Assembly (NCBI GenBank): GCA_937891975.1
Contig: CALAUA010000025.1
Location: forward strand, 70,749-134,748
From: an uncultured Bacteroidales bacterium
GTDB taxonomy: Bacteria; Bacteroidota; Bacteroidia; Bacteroidales; Paludibacteraceae
Direction: 5' to 3'
Length of the DNA stretch: 64,000 nucleotides
In this document: positions 33,818 through 42,563 of the stretch, one piece after another
Position numbering within the stretch: position 1 is the stretch's first letter
How the letters are laid out: each line of letters begins with the position of its first letter
Translations under genes and position numbers: made by a program
The notes under the pieces: generated by a model
Databases searched by the model: none
The model's input: only the letters and a program-made list of their open reading frames with translations
Told to the model about the DNA's origin: nothing

Positions 33818-34711
33818 TTATCGGCTACCGAATATGGCGCCAATTTCACTCGTTAGGCGGCTGGCGCCCGTGGTGTTGAGGTGGGTTGCATTGTAGAAAT
33901 CGTCATCCGTCCCCCAAGACTGATAGTCAAGCACTTGCACATGCGGATAGGTATCTGTCAGTTGTTGCATCACGTGCTCCATGAGCGCAATCTGCTCATG
34001 AGGCATTGCCTTGCGATATTCCTCAAGCATCGGCATCGCCACAAGACAAAGGGTGACACCCCTATCCTCGCACAAAGTAGCCATCTGTTGCAGCCACTGG
34101 ATATTCTCCTCCACATACGGCATAGCTGCAGGTCCTACAAAGCGGTCGTTGCTAACCAATGCCTGCGTTTGCTGCCAATCATCAGGACGACTGGCGAGGG
34201 TATGTCCTAGTCGTTGCCCAAGCGAGTCACAGCGCACCATATCTTCGTTGAGGAGGTATTTGACGATCTTCTTAGCCATGAGTTCGAGATTGCAGCACTC
34301 GAAGCTATATTTGCTCAATGGCCAACGGGGATAGAGCTCCATATAGATGGTGTAATACACGCGGCGATTGCTAGAACTGACCATCTGCAGCGAACTATAC
34401 GACAGGGGCAAGATGACCGTTTTGAGCGAGTCCATCTGCGGCAAGTATTTGGCAAGCAATCGATAGTCATCCTCAAAACACTGGCTTGAGTTGGCGAGGT
34501 TGAAGGCAGAAGGTAGGGTTTCTGCATCAATACCGTCGTAGGCATAGGAAGAGCCGAGAACTAATGTCTGTATCTCAGCTGCATGCTGCTCCATGTACTG
34601 GCGCTTGTAGGTATAGGAATTGGGGATGGACTCGACATAGATCTCTAGGCCAAGAGCCAAGAGGGCTATCGGCAAAAAGTAGAGTAATATTTTCTTAATA
34701 AAACGTGTCAT
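33818..34711 (-). CDS. SGNH-like hydrolase/acyltransferase partner of MBOAT protein
   Basis: 297 aa from MTRFIKKILLYFLPIALLAL; the start overlaps the MBOAT stop as TGATG. One N-terminal membrane helix, then an exported domain: LVLGSSYAYDG (GSS, putative nucleophile Ser), later DDDFYNATHLNTTGA with the D-x-x-H pair of the SGNH/AlgX-DltD type. With MBOAT it likely transfers acetyl groups onto an exported polysaccharide on the periplasmic side. Confidence 0.75.
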   Translation of the reverse strand: MTRFIKKILLYFLPIALLALGLEIYVESIPNSYTYKRQYMEQHAAEIQTLVLGSSYAYDGIDAETLPSAFNLANSSQCFEDDYRLLAKYLPQMDSLKTVILPLSYSSLQMVSSSNRRVYYTIYMELYPRWPLSKYSFECCNLELMAKKIVKYLLNEDMVRCDSLGQRLGHTLASRPDDWQQTQALVSNDRFVGPAAMPYVEENIQWLQQMATLCEDRGVTLCLVAMPMLEEYRKAMPHEQIALMEHVMQQLTDTYPHVQVLDYQSWGTDDDFYNATHLNTTGASRLTSEIGAIFGSR

Positions 34712-36195
34712 CAAAACTGAAAATATATAAAATCCACATCCTGCCCAGCGAACCACCAGATGGCCAACGTCAGCGCGAAGTACATCCACCAGCGGTTGGG
34801 CAATTGACGACGCCACTCCATCCCGAGCATCACCAATATGGCTATGGCCGTAGTGGCGAGATGCCCAGCGTTTTCCACAAAAGGCACTGATACTATACTT
34901 CTATCCCATATCCCAGCCAGATAATCCACACAACTACCCATATCTGGCGAGCGGAACAATATCCATCCTATCACCACCAGCACGAAAGTCAGCAACATAC
35001 GAGGGATATCCCTCCAAGTCTGATCATCTGCGCGATACCTGCGGTTCTTGCCCATCAGCAGCAGCGGCACAAACAGCAACGCATGATACGCACCCCACAA
35101 TACATACGTCCAGTTTGCCCCGTGCCAGAACCCCGAGAGGAGAAAGATAATAAAGGTATTGCGGACGGCGATTGCCTTGGCGTAACGATTTATTATCTTC
35201 GGTGTAGAGTGTAAGCCATTACACTTTACACTATCCACTTTACACTGCAGCCAACCAGGTATGGTTGGTCTGCTCCCGCCCAACGGAATATACACATAAT
35301 CGCGGAACCAAGTAGTGAGTGAGATATGCCAACGGCGCCAGAACTCTGCTATATCGCGAGAGAAGTAAGGTACATTGAAGTTACGCATCAGTTTAATGCC
35401 AAACAATTTTGCCGTACCGATTGCTATGTCTGAATATCCCGAGAAGTCACCATAGATTTGGAATGTAAAGAGTACGGCAGCCAACAGCAATGTACTACCC
35501 GATTGGTTGCTGATGTCAGCAAAGACTGTATCTACATAGGTGGCACAGTTGTCTGCCACAACAATCTTCTTGAATAAGCCCCACAAGATTTGTCGCATAC
35601 CGTCCACAGCGGTGGCATAGTCAAAGCTGCGTTTCTTTTGGAACTGTGGCAAGAGGCTGGTCGCTCGCTCTATAGGACCTGCTACTAATTGTGGGAAGAA
35701 ACTGAGGAAGGCAGTAAAAGCAACAATGTCGTGAGTGGGTTGTATCTGCTTGCGATAGACATCAATGGAGTATGAGAGGGCTTGGAAGGTGTAGAAACTG
35801 ATACCAACTGGCAGAATCAAATGTAGCAGCAAGAAGTCTGACTCAATACCGAACACTCGTGCAAACTGTGTAGCGAAGAAGTCGTAGTATTTATATATGC
35901 CCAGGATGCCGAGATTGATAATGATATTGGCTATCATGACGGCTTTCTTTCCTCGTTGTGTTGGGGCGTATTCGATTCCGATGCCGCTTAGGAAGGAGAG
36001 GAGTGTGGTGATAGCAATTAGAATAAGGAATCGCCAATCCCACCAGCCGTAGAAGATATAGCTGGCGACTACGACGAAGAGGTTCTGCCACAGTAGTTGG
36101 CGTTTGCACTTGCTGAGAGCATAGTCAAACACGAACCAATAGAGCAGAAATACTATCGGTAGAAAAATCAGATATTCAAACGAGTTGAAGAGCAT
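34711..36195 (-). CDS. MBOAT O-acyltransferase (AlgI-like) with in-frame repeat insertion
   Basis: 494-aa polytopic membrane protein: MLFNSFEYLIFLPIVFLLYW N-terminus, RRWHISLTTWFRDYVYIPLG and GFWHGANWTYVLWG with the catalytic His. Moves acetyl groups across the inner membrane for polysaccharide O-acetylation. Residues about 314-331 (CKVDSVKCNGLHSTPK) come from a heptamer hairpin (35200-35256) in the loop after the YIPLGGSRP motif, where AlgI-type proteins have a short linker. Coupled to the SGNH gene. Confidence 0.9.
   Translation of the reverse strand: MLFNSFEYLIFLPIVFLLYWFVFDYALSKCKRQLLWQNLFVVVASYIFYGWWDWRFLILIAITTLLSFLSGIGIEYAPTQRGKKAVMIANIIINLGILGIYKYYDFFATQFARVFGIESDFLLLHLILPVGISFYTFQALSYSIDVYRKQIQPTHDIVAFTAFLSFFPQLVAGPIERATSLLPQFQKKRSFDYATAVDGMRQILWGLFKKIVVADNCATYVDTVFADISNQSGSTLLLAAVLFTFQIYGDFSGYSDIAIGTAKLFGIKLMRNFNVPYFSRDIAEFWRRWHISLTTWFRDYVYIPLGGSRPTIPGWLQCKVDSVKCNGLHSTPKIINRYAKAIAVRNTFIIFLLSGFWHGANWTYVLWGAYHALLFVPLLLMGKNRRYRADDQTWRDIPRMLLTFVLVVIGWILFRSPDMGSCVDYLAGIWDRSIVSVPFVENAGHLATTAIAILVMLGMEWRRQLPNRWWMYFALTLAIWWFAGQDVDFIYFQF
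35200..35256. repeat. TTTACAC heptamer hairpin inside the MBOAT gene
   Basis: Gene strand GTGTAAAGTG...AGTGTAA, TGGC, TTACACTCTACACC: arms complementary around a 4-nt loop. Confidence 0.85.
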
Positions 36196-36519
36196 AGTCT
36201 ATAGACTGCGTATCTTATTTAATAGAACACAACAGGCGTACAATACAAAAAACTAATTCTCGGTTATTTGGCAAACAACTATTCGGTTATTTGGCACAAA
36301 TTTACTCGGTCGTTTTGCATAAAGGTACGACATTTTTTTAATATATGCAAATTTTCAAGGCATTTTTTCAGAATAATCACATTTTTGGGAGGAAAGTGGT
36401 AATTGGTTTAGGAGTTTAGGAGTTTATTAGTAAAAACTCCAGCACCAGCGTCCAATAGGCGGAACGCCGTCCTATAGCCCAAAAGGCGTCCTCTACACTG
36501 CACCTCCGCTACCTACGCC
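36196..36519. other. Intergenic region: promoter-like site and repeats
   Basis: Contains TCGGTTATTTGGCA twice (about 36258 and 36284), a -7-like TACCTTTA (36319-36326, minus strand) for the MBOAT gene, a TTTAGGAG tandem (36408-36432), and a stem-loop element: GGCGgaaCGCC (36458-36468) followed by GTCC. No gene. Confidence 0.65.
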
Positions 36520-37539
36520 TCACTCTTTCTCAAACGGCAATGTTGGTAAAGAAAAATGATCGAAGTCAGATTCAAAGATGCGATCTTGAATAATGCGGTA
36601 TTTCTCGAACTCCGTCTCAGCATGCTCTTTCGCTTGTTCGGCAGTCACACTGCCTGCTCCTGTCAGAATAGGGCGTTCGGTAGTATCTAAGAATTTGTCA
36701 ATACGCTTTGCCCAATCCTCCATAGTCATCGGGATATGTCGTTTAGCCATATCTTCTGCAACCTCTAAGAAACCATTCACGATACGCCCCATAGATTCCA
36801 GCTCTATCTCTCTGAGATAATTCTTCGCCACGCTCACATCCGGTTTGAGAATTTTTCCTTTAGGAGCATGTTCCCATGTAGTCAATCCCATATGTTCTTT
36901 CTCTGCATCAGCTCGTTCTAAGATTAGTTCCGCCGCGGTATGCCCATGTACGGCATAGTGCATTTTGTTTTGCACTTTAGCAAAGAACTCTTGTGTGGTT
37001 GGAGCATTCGGATTGTAATCTATAGCAGTAGCATAGATGTCTGTTATCTTCTGATAGAAGCGGCGCTCGGAGATGCGAATCTCGCGAATTTCGGCAAGGA
37101 GATATTCAAAGTAGTCTTCGCTAATAAACGCCCCATTTTCCATGCGCTTGCGATCAATAATGTAACCACGAATAGCAAACTGACGAAGCACGGCTGTGCA
37201 CCATTGACGGAATTGTGTAGCACGGCGAGAATTAACGCGATAGCCTACAGAGATGATGGCATCAAGGTTATAGAATTGTGTTTCGTAGTTTTTGCCATCA
37301 GATGCAGTTCGTCGGAATTTCCGACATACTGAATTTTGATCTAATTCGCCTGTCTCAAAAATATTTTTCAGGTGTTCTGTAATCGTTGAACGTCCTTTGT
37401 CGAAAAGTGTTGCGATGGCTTCTTGTGTAGCCCAGATCATTTCGTCTTGGTAATACACTTGTACGCCCTGTGCCTTATCTTCTGCTTGAAAGATAAGGAA
37501 TTCAGCTGTAGAGTTGCGTATTTGTAGTTGTTGCGCCAT
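36520..37539 (-). CDS. RhuM-family virulence-like protein
   Basis: 339 aa. ATQEAIATLFDKGRSTITEHLKN forms an HTH, followed by FRRTASDGKNYETQFYNLDAI and VNSRRATQFRQWCTAVLRQF, the conserved RhuM core. Family members are widespread beside mobile and defence genes; a role as DNA-binding regulator or toxin is suspected but unproved. The neighbouring AbiH genes put it in a defence context. Single gene with its own promoter. Confidence 0.88.
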   Translation of the reverse strand: MAQQLQIRNSTAEFLIFQAEDKAQGVQVYYQDEMIWATQEAIATLFDKGRSTITEHLKNIFETGELDQNSVCRKFRRTASDGKNYETQFYNLDAIISVGYRVNSRRATQFRQWCTAVLRQFAIRGYIIDRKRMENGAFISEDYFEYLLAEIREIRISERRFYQKITDIYATAIDYNPNAPTTQEFFAKVQNKMHYAVHGHTAAELILERADAEKEHMGLTTWEHAPKGKILKPDVSVAKNYLREIELESMGRIVNGFLEVAEDMAKRHIPMTMEDWAKRIDKFLDTTERPILTGAGSVTAEQAKEHAETEFEKYRIIQDRIFESDFDHFSLPTLPFEKE

Positions 37540-37582
37540 ATTGATGTTAATGTTTTTAAATCACCTTTGAATTATTACGCTG

Positions 37583-37614
37583 CAAAGGTACTAAAAATCT
37601 TTGAATTACGCAAA
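37583..37614 (-). promoter_or_regulatory. Promoter of the RhuM gene
   Basis: Minus strand TTTG, 20 nt, TACCTTTG (-7 at 37583-37590), 44 nt before the ATG. Confidence 0.75.
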
Positions 37615-37917
37615 TATTTTAGCGAATTCATTCTCCCGTTCGCTTGAGTCCTACCGTAGGAGTTATGGCAGGCGCTCACTATCGAACATTAATAATGTTC
37701 TTCATGTTTCAAAACACAAGGATCCGTCATCGCATAATCACAAAAAAAGAGAGTTCTCCTCGAGGGATTACTCTCATAACCATTAACTCCAGACGGTCAA
37801 AATAAACTTTAATAGCCCAGATGGTTTACAATGACAGTTAGCCATTACCAGCAGCGATAATATAGAAGTTCTTTAGAACTTAACAAGTCGGTAATCACCC
37901 GAATCGCCGCAGACTCT
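37615..37917. other. Intergenic region between RhuM and AbiH genes
   Basis: No gene seen. Contains a perfect 17-bp palindrome GAACATTAATAATGTTC (37684-37700) that could be an operator, and a weak GAGAGT/ACTCTC hairpin (about 37749-37775). Confidence 0.5.
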
Positions 37918-39009
37918 CTACAACAAGGTAGGTTGAGCCGAAATACCATATCTTTTGCAGAAATGGTGTATCCTATTGATATCATCTTGAGTGTGATAAC
38001 TAATCTCCCACTCTACTCTATCTTTCATAATCGAGTCGGCAATCTTATCGAAATATGGCATATCTACTTCCGACAACGAATGACCTAAAATCACGATTTT
38101 CTTCACATCTTTTAGAGAATTGAAAAAGGATTGGTGGTTTTCTATGATACTATGCGTTCTTTTCATGCTATTTTCATAATATCCCTCAATCGCTTCTTGT
38201 ACAGCTTCCTGCGCATAAAATCGTATTGGCAATCGCCAATTGCCTTTGGTCTCATCCTCTAAAAAATAAGACAAATAGGTCAAGCGGTCATTCGCATACC
38301 ACCTACCTTTCTTGTCTTTGAGATTAGGACGAAACCTCCGCTGGTTTTGATTTTTGTGTATCCACTTTTCATACGCTAATTCAGGGTCTTCAGAATGTCC
38401 TAAGACTAAACTTCCATATTTATCGCGTCGTGATCCGTGTATATAGCATATTTGTTCGCGAGGAATATGGTATTCTGATTCTAGGAATAGCGTATAATTG
38501 AAATTCAAATAAAGCGCTTTGTGGTCCAAAGGCAACATTTTCTTGCGAAATCCATGTTCGTAATGCAGGGTATTTATCCACTTATGGAAGCGATAACGCA
38601 TCTCAAAAGTAGTAAAATAGATTTGTTCTCTGATACGATCAATCGGCAAGAAATACTCAGCATAGCTAAAACGGTCATCATCTTCATCTATCTTTGGCAA
38701 ATACCAGTCTGCTAGGGTCATTACTTTCTCGCGGTTTAGTTCTGCCAAATAGCGCTCGAAATCAGCCCAGAGATGGTCAACCGTCCAACTATTATTATGA
38801 TAATTCTTTGGATTATAGAGCAAGCACTGCTCGATGTCTTGTGGACGTTCAAAACTATTCCATAATGTACGCGGTCCCCAATACAAATCAAATGACATTG
38901 CAACCTCTGGTGCACAGCGCAACAGATATTGCCGAAACGCCCAATAAGACGATTGCGCCCCATGGTACCGATCAAAGCCATTGCCAATGATATAGAGGGT
39001 TTGTGGCAT
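37918..39009 (-). CDS. AbiH-family abortive infection protein
   Basis: 363 aa opening with LYIIGNGFDRYHGAQSSYWAF, the AbiH signature (nucleotide-binding-like GNGFD). Later LNFNYTLFLE, YIHGSRRDKYGSLVLGHS and VILGHSLSEVDMPYFDKIAD are typical of the family. AbiH blocks phage propagation in Lactococcus by an unknown mechanism. A second, more distant AbiH gene lies directly upstream in the same direction. Confidence 0.85.
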   Translation of the reverse strand: MPQTLYIIGNGFDRYHGAQSSYWAFRQYLLRCAPEVAMSFDLYWGPRTLWNSFERPQDIEQCLLYNPKNYHNNSWTVDHLWADFERYLAELNREKVMTLADWYLPKIDEDDDRFSYAEYFLPIDRIREQIYFTTFEMRYRFHKWINTLHYEHGFRKKMLPLDHKALYLNFNYTLFLESEYHIPREQICYIHGSRRDKYGSLVLGHSEDPELAYEKWIHKNQNQRRFRPNLKDKKGRWYANDRLTYLSYFLEDETKGNWRLPIRFYAQEAVQEAIEGYYENSMKRTHSIIENHQSFFNSLKDVKKIVILGHSLSEVDMPYFDKIADSIMKDRVEWEISYHTQDDINRIHHFCKRYGISAQPTLL

Positions 39010-39050
39010 GAAGAGTTATTCTAAAGATTTGAAATCATATTGATTCTTTT

Positions 39051-40145
39051 TTAGATTTGTAGTTGCGGCATAGGCACACACAATGTTTTATTCACTACTT
39101 TATCACGAAATGATTGCATGTCGGTAAAATTACGAGATATATTTTGCGTAATCTCACTATAATTGTCATTCTCTTCATCTTTTTGATAATAAAAAGGCTT
39201 GATGGACACGCAATTCTCATGCTCAAATAAGGTATTAAGTAAGGTACGATCTGAATTTCCACAGGAGTGTCCCATGATGTATATCTGATATGGAGCTGCA
39301 TTTATAAAGCGTAGCATATCACGATAATTACCACTTTCTAAATAGCGAATAGATTTGATATTCGTTAAATATCGATTATCATTAAGATTGGATAGTTTTT
39401 TATAATATTCATCCAAGTCATCTCCATAACCAAATATAATTGATTTAGGAGAATCTAATTTACCATGTATATGAATTACATTATTATGATACAGGTCAGT
39501 AGTATGAGTATAATTAAAATCTAAAATCAAACTTTCCTCTAAAGGATATATCCGATCTTCTTCTGAATTAATAATATGCTTTAACGCATATTGAGAAATA
39601 TCACGTCCTAAAATAGGTTCATTGATGATCTCGCTAATGGCAACATTTATATTGTCAGTTGCTGAATCTTGAACACATAGTAAATATTCAGCTAATTTTC
39701 CTTGTAAATATTTTAAACTTTGTTGTAGATCAGCAACTACATTTTCATTCAAATCAGGACAATCTTTCAATAATTCATAATAATCTGCTTCAATATCCAC
39801 CCACCCCTTGATAGATATTGCTTTAGATATACGCTTTAATAAAGATGAAAACTCTACTTTAATATTGCCTTGCTTTCTATGGTAATCAATATAATTCAAG
39901 AATTCATCAACACTCATCTTAAAGATATTATGTATATGAGGACGCAGAAAATCTCTCCAAGAAATCGCACCTATTTTTGCCACATCTACGTGCAACTTGC
40001 ACAAACCATCTTCGGAGTTTGTATAGTTACAATAAGCCAATGTTTTCTTCAATTGCTCAAAATACCAATTGATAAAATCCTCATACTTAGTTTTCAGTCC
40101 ATGAGCCAGGTCAAAGCCATTGCCTACAAGTATAATTCTGTTCAT
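39051..40145 (-). CDS. AbiH-family abortive infection protein
   Basis: 364 aa from MNRIILVGNGFDLAHGLKTK (ATG at 40145; the longer frame includes the promoter region). It keeps DFNYTHTTDLYHNNVIHIHG and YIMGHSCGNSDRTLLNTLFE. AT-rich relative to the housekeeping genes. Tandem with the downstream AbiH, 41 nt apart, so the two may work together or be successive acquisitions. Possible promoter -7 TAATTTTG at 40172-40179. Confidence 0.85.
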   Translation of the reverse strand: MNRIILVGNGFDLAHGLKTKYEDFINWYFEQLKKTLAYCNYTNSEDGLCKLHVDVAKIGAISWRDFLRPHIHNIFKMSVDEFLNYIDYHRKQGNIKVEFSSLLKRISKAISIKGWVDIEADYYELLKDCPDLNENVVADLQQSLKYLQGKLAEYLLCVQDSATDNINVAISEIINEPILGRDISQYALKHIINSEEDRIYPLEESLILDFNYTHTTDLYHNNVIHIHGKLDSPKSIIFGYGDDLDEYYKKLSNLNDNRYLTNIKSIRYLESGNYRDMLRFINAAPYQIYIMGHSCGNSDRTLLNTLFEHENCVSIKPFYYQKDEENDNYSEITQNISRNFTDMQSFRDKVVNKTLCVPMPQLQI

Positions 40146-40363
40146 AGTATTATTTTTTTCTTTCCCGCCTACAAAATTACTACATTTCCCCCAATCCACC
40201 AAATATTTCCCCTATTTTTTATATTACACCAATATCTGATGATTAGGATTAGTCATTCGGATGCTAAATATAATGATACTAACTATAATCGATGTTCTTT
40301 TTCTGAGAGTCATTTTTTAATCTACACTATCCCCTTTGAACAACACAACCTATTTTTTGGGTG

Positions 40364-42529
40364 TTAAAAATCATCAACATTTCCTCCTAATTGAATTATC
40401 TCTCGTTCTATCTTTTTTAATTCTTTCTCTGTATCTTCTATCCGCTCCCTATTTATTAAGGTCCAGTTCTTGTATTGCTTATCTCTAATTTCGGCTTTTC
40501 CGACAATGGGAGATTTAAAAATATAAAGTTTAAACTTATTTACCGAAAAATTTAGTATTAAACTAACGATTGGTATAATAATCGCCCATGTTAAACCTGG
40601 TACCTCGTTCGATATAAAATACTTGACACCTATATACGTAAGAGAAAACACTATTAATATGAAAAAAAGCCATTGGAACGTATAGGAGCACCAAAAAAAT
40701 CTGTATGAAACATATTTCTCCTTCTCTATTGCAAAATTTTCCTTTATCTGTTTTAATCTGCCATAAGACACATATAATGAACACAATGCATTGTATCGTT
40801 TACATTCCTCTTCATGATTAACATTACTATTTTTTAATATCGTTTGTTGGCTCTTTAAATCATTACGTAATGCTTTAAATTCTTCTTCTTTTTTTTGTGT
40901 AGTTTCTTTCAATACCTCTAATTGACTTGATAATAATTTTATTTGCTCATTAAGTTCACTCTGCATATTCAATCGTTGATTAGTAGCTTCTATTGCTGAT
41001 TCTGCTGCAGACTTAATCATGGCTACTTGAGATTCTATACAAACAGAATCACTTTGTTCATTTTCAATAATTAGATTGGTACTTTTTATGGTTTTTGCGG
41101 ATCGCCTTATGAGTTCTGTGTACATTCCTTGAAAATCCTTTTGAGTGAGTCCTGCCTTTGTAGCATATTTTTCGAAGATTCTCAAACGACGCTGGGTGTC
41201 TGTTTGATTCATTGCTAAACAACGAGTTACAATTTCTGTTAATGCCATCTGTTGAATATTCTTACTTTGCGCACAATGAATCCATAAGTTTAAAATAACA
41301 TTTCCAGGATGTATAATAGTTGAAGGTATCATCCTCTTACCAAACATCTCTATTAAGTCCATATTTCTCGTGACAAAATAACAATCATATGATTCTATAT
41401 TTGATTTGTATTTATTCTTATTATTCACGATACTACATAATGCCACATCATGTATTTCACGAAAATCATCGTCTGTTTTCTTTCTCTTCCATTTTTCTTG
41501 TAATATTTGTATTTCTGGACATTTTTGGTACTTACTTTTCAACTCACACACCACATTTCTATTTTCTTGAGGATATGATATATTATAGTGTTTAGTTAAA
41601 ATATTGAACAAATCATTACGTATATGCAATAGGTCTGACATCGATTTTTTATCTCGATAAAATGCTTCACCCAATGTAGTTGTAGGATCAGGTGCACCTT
41701 GCGATTCTATCGTTGTCAAAATCTTTTTCACTTCTTCTTGAGTAAGTACATGTATCGTTGGAGTAGCACCAGATTCATGTATTTCTCTTATTAATTCTCT
41801 AGCATAATTGACATTATCAATTGTATCATACCCTAACAAAGCAAATATCAAGCTCGTATCAATATAGTAAGTTACATCCGATCTCACATTTACTCCTATA
41901 GCATCATTCTTTCGTTGTAAAAAACCAGCGATAATACTCCCCCATAAAACTTTCTTAATCAACTTATATGTATGTTTATCATTTTCTATTGCCCACTGAA
42001 TGAATCTTGTTAAATTGACATAATCTTCATTGATAAGTTCCATATCATGGCTATAGTTTATATAGCTAGCAATGGCCTTTTCATTATCATTAAAAAAATC
42101 AAAAAATGATTTTTCGCAATCCAATTGCTCAGTCTGCAAAAATATTTTAAATTTGCGCTCCAACTCATTCAGTTGTCCATCAATATCATTTGCTTTTTCC
42201 ACGATATCATCATTCGAGATATCCTCATTGACATCAAGTATGCGAAAAGATGTTGTTTCTTTGAAATATTCAAATGCAAGCCCATTCCCTCTGCCCATCA
42301 ACTGAACAGCATGCCCTAATACCAATGTTGGAATATTTATATCAAATAATTCACATATTAATTTATTCAAATCTGATAACGCATAATAATGACTCGAGTT
42401 TGGATCGCTCTTTCTATATAATTCAATTGTTGAATAGCGAATGATTGGATAATAAATTTCTTTATACAAATCAGCATTTCCTTCAGAATTGTATAGAGCT
42501 GATATTAATGAAAGTGATGAATTTTTCAT
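40364..42529 (-). CDS. Large PIN-like nuclease/coiled-coil protein with two C-terminal membrane helices
   Basis: 721 aa, family not recognised. The region around residues 217-400 looks PIN-like: YYIDTSLIFALLGY (first acidic residue), EIHDVALCSIVNNK, and YDCYFVTRNMDLIEMFGK (the F/YVT-x-N/D-x-x-L pattern of PIN domains). Residues about 500-590 form a coiled coil (QKKEEEFKALRNDLKSQQ), then two hydrophobic helices (WLFFILIVFSLTYIGV, WAIIIPIVSLILNF). A membrane-tethered RNase in phage defence is a plausible inference. The 605-aa gene upstream is 34 nt away. Confidence 0.6.
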   Translation of the reverse strand: MKNSSLSLISALYNSEGNADLYKEIYYPIIRYSTIELYRKSDPNSSHYYALSDLNKLICELFDINIPTLVLGHAVQLMGRGNGLAFEYFKETTSFRILDVNEDISNDDIVEKANDIDGQLNELERKFKIFLQTEQLDCEKSFFDFFNDNEKAIASYINYSHDMELINEDYVNLTRFIQWAIENDKHTYKLIKKVLWGSIIAGFLQRKNDAIGVNVRSDVTYYIDTSLIFALLGYDTIDNVNYARELIREIHESGATPTIHVLTQEEVKKILTTIESQGAPDPTTTLGEAFYRDKKSMSDLLHIRNDLFNILTKHYNISYPQENRNVVCELKSKYQKCPEIQILQEKWKRKKTDDDFREIHDVALCSIVNNKNKYKSNIESYDCYFVTRNMDLIEMFGKRMIPSTIIHPGNVILNLWIHCAQSKNIQQMALTEIVTRCLAMNQTDTQRRLRIFEKYATKAGLTQKDFQGMYTELIRRSAKTIKSTNLIIENEQSDSVCIESQVAMIKSAAESAIEATNQRLNMQSELNEQIKLLSSQLEVLKETTQKKEEEFKALRNDLKSQQTILKNSNVNHEEECKRYNALCSLYVSYGRLKQIKENFAIEKEKYVSYRFFWCSYTFQWLFFILIVFSLTYIGVKYFISNEVPGLTWAIIIPIVSLILNFSVNKFKLYIFKSPIVGKAEIRDKQYKNWTLINRERIEDTEKELKKIEREIIQLGGNVDDF

Positions 42530-42563
42530 AACTAAATTTCGATTTTATAACAATGTTATATTT

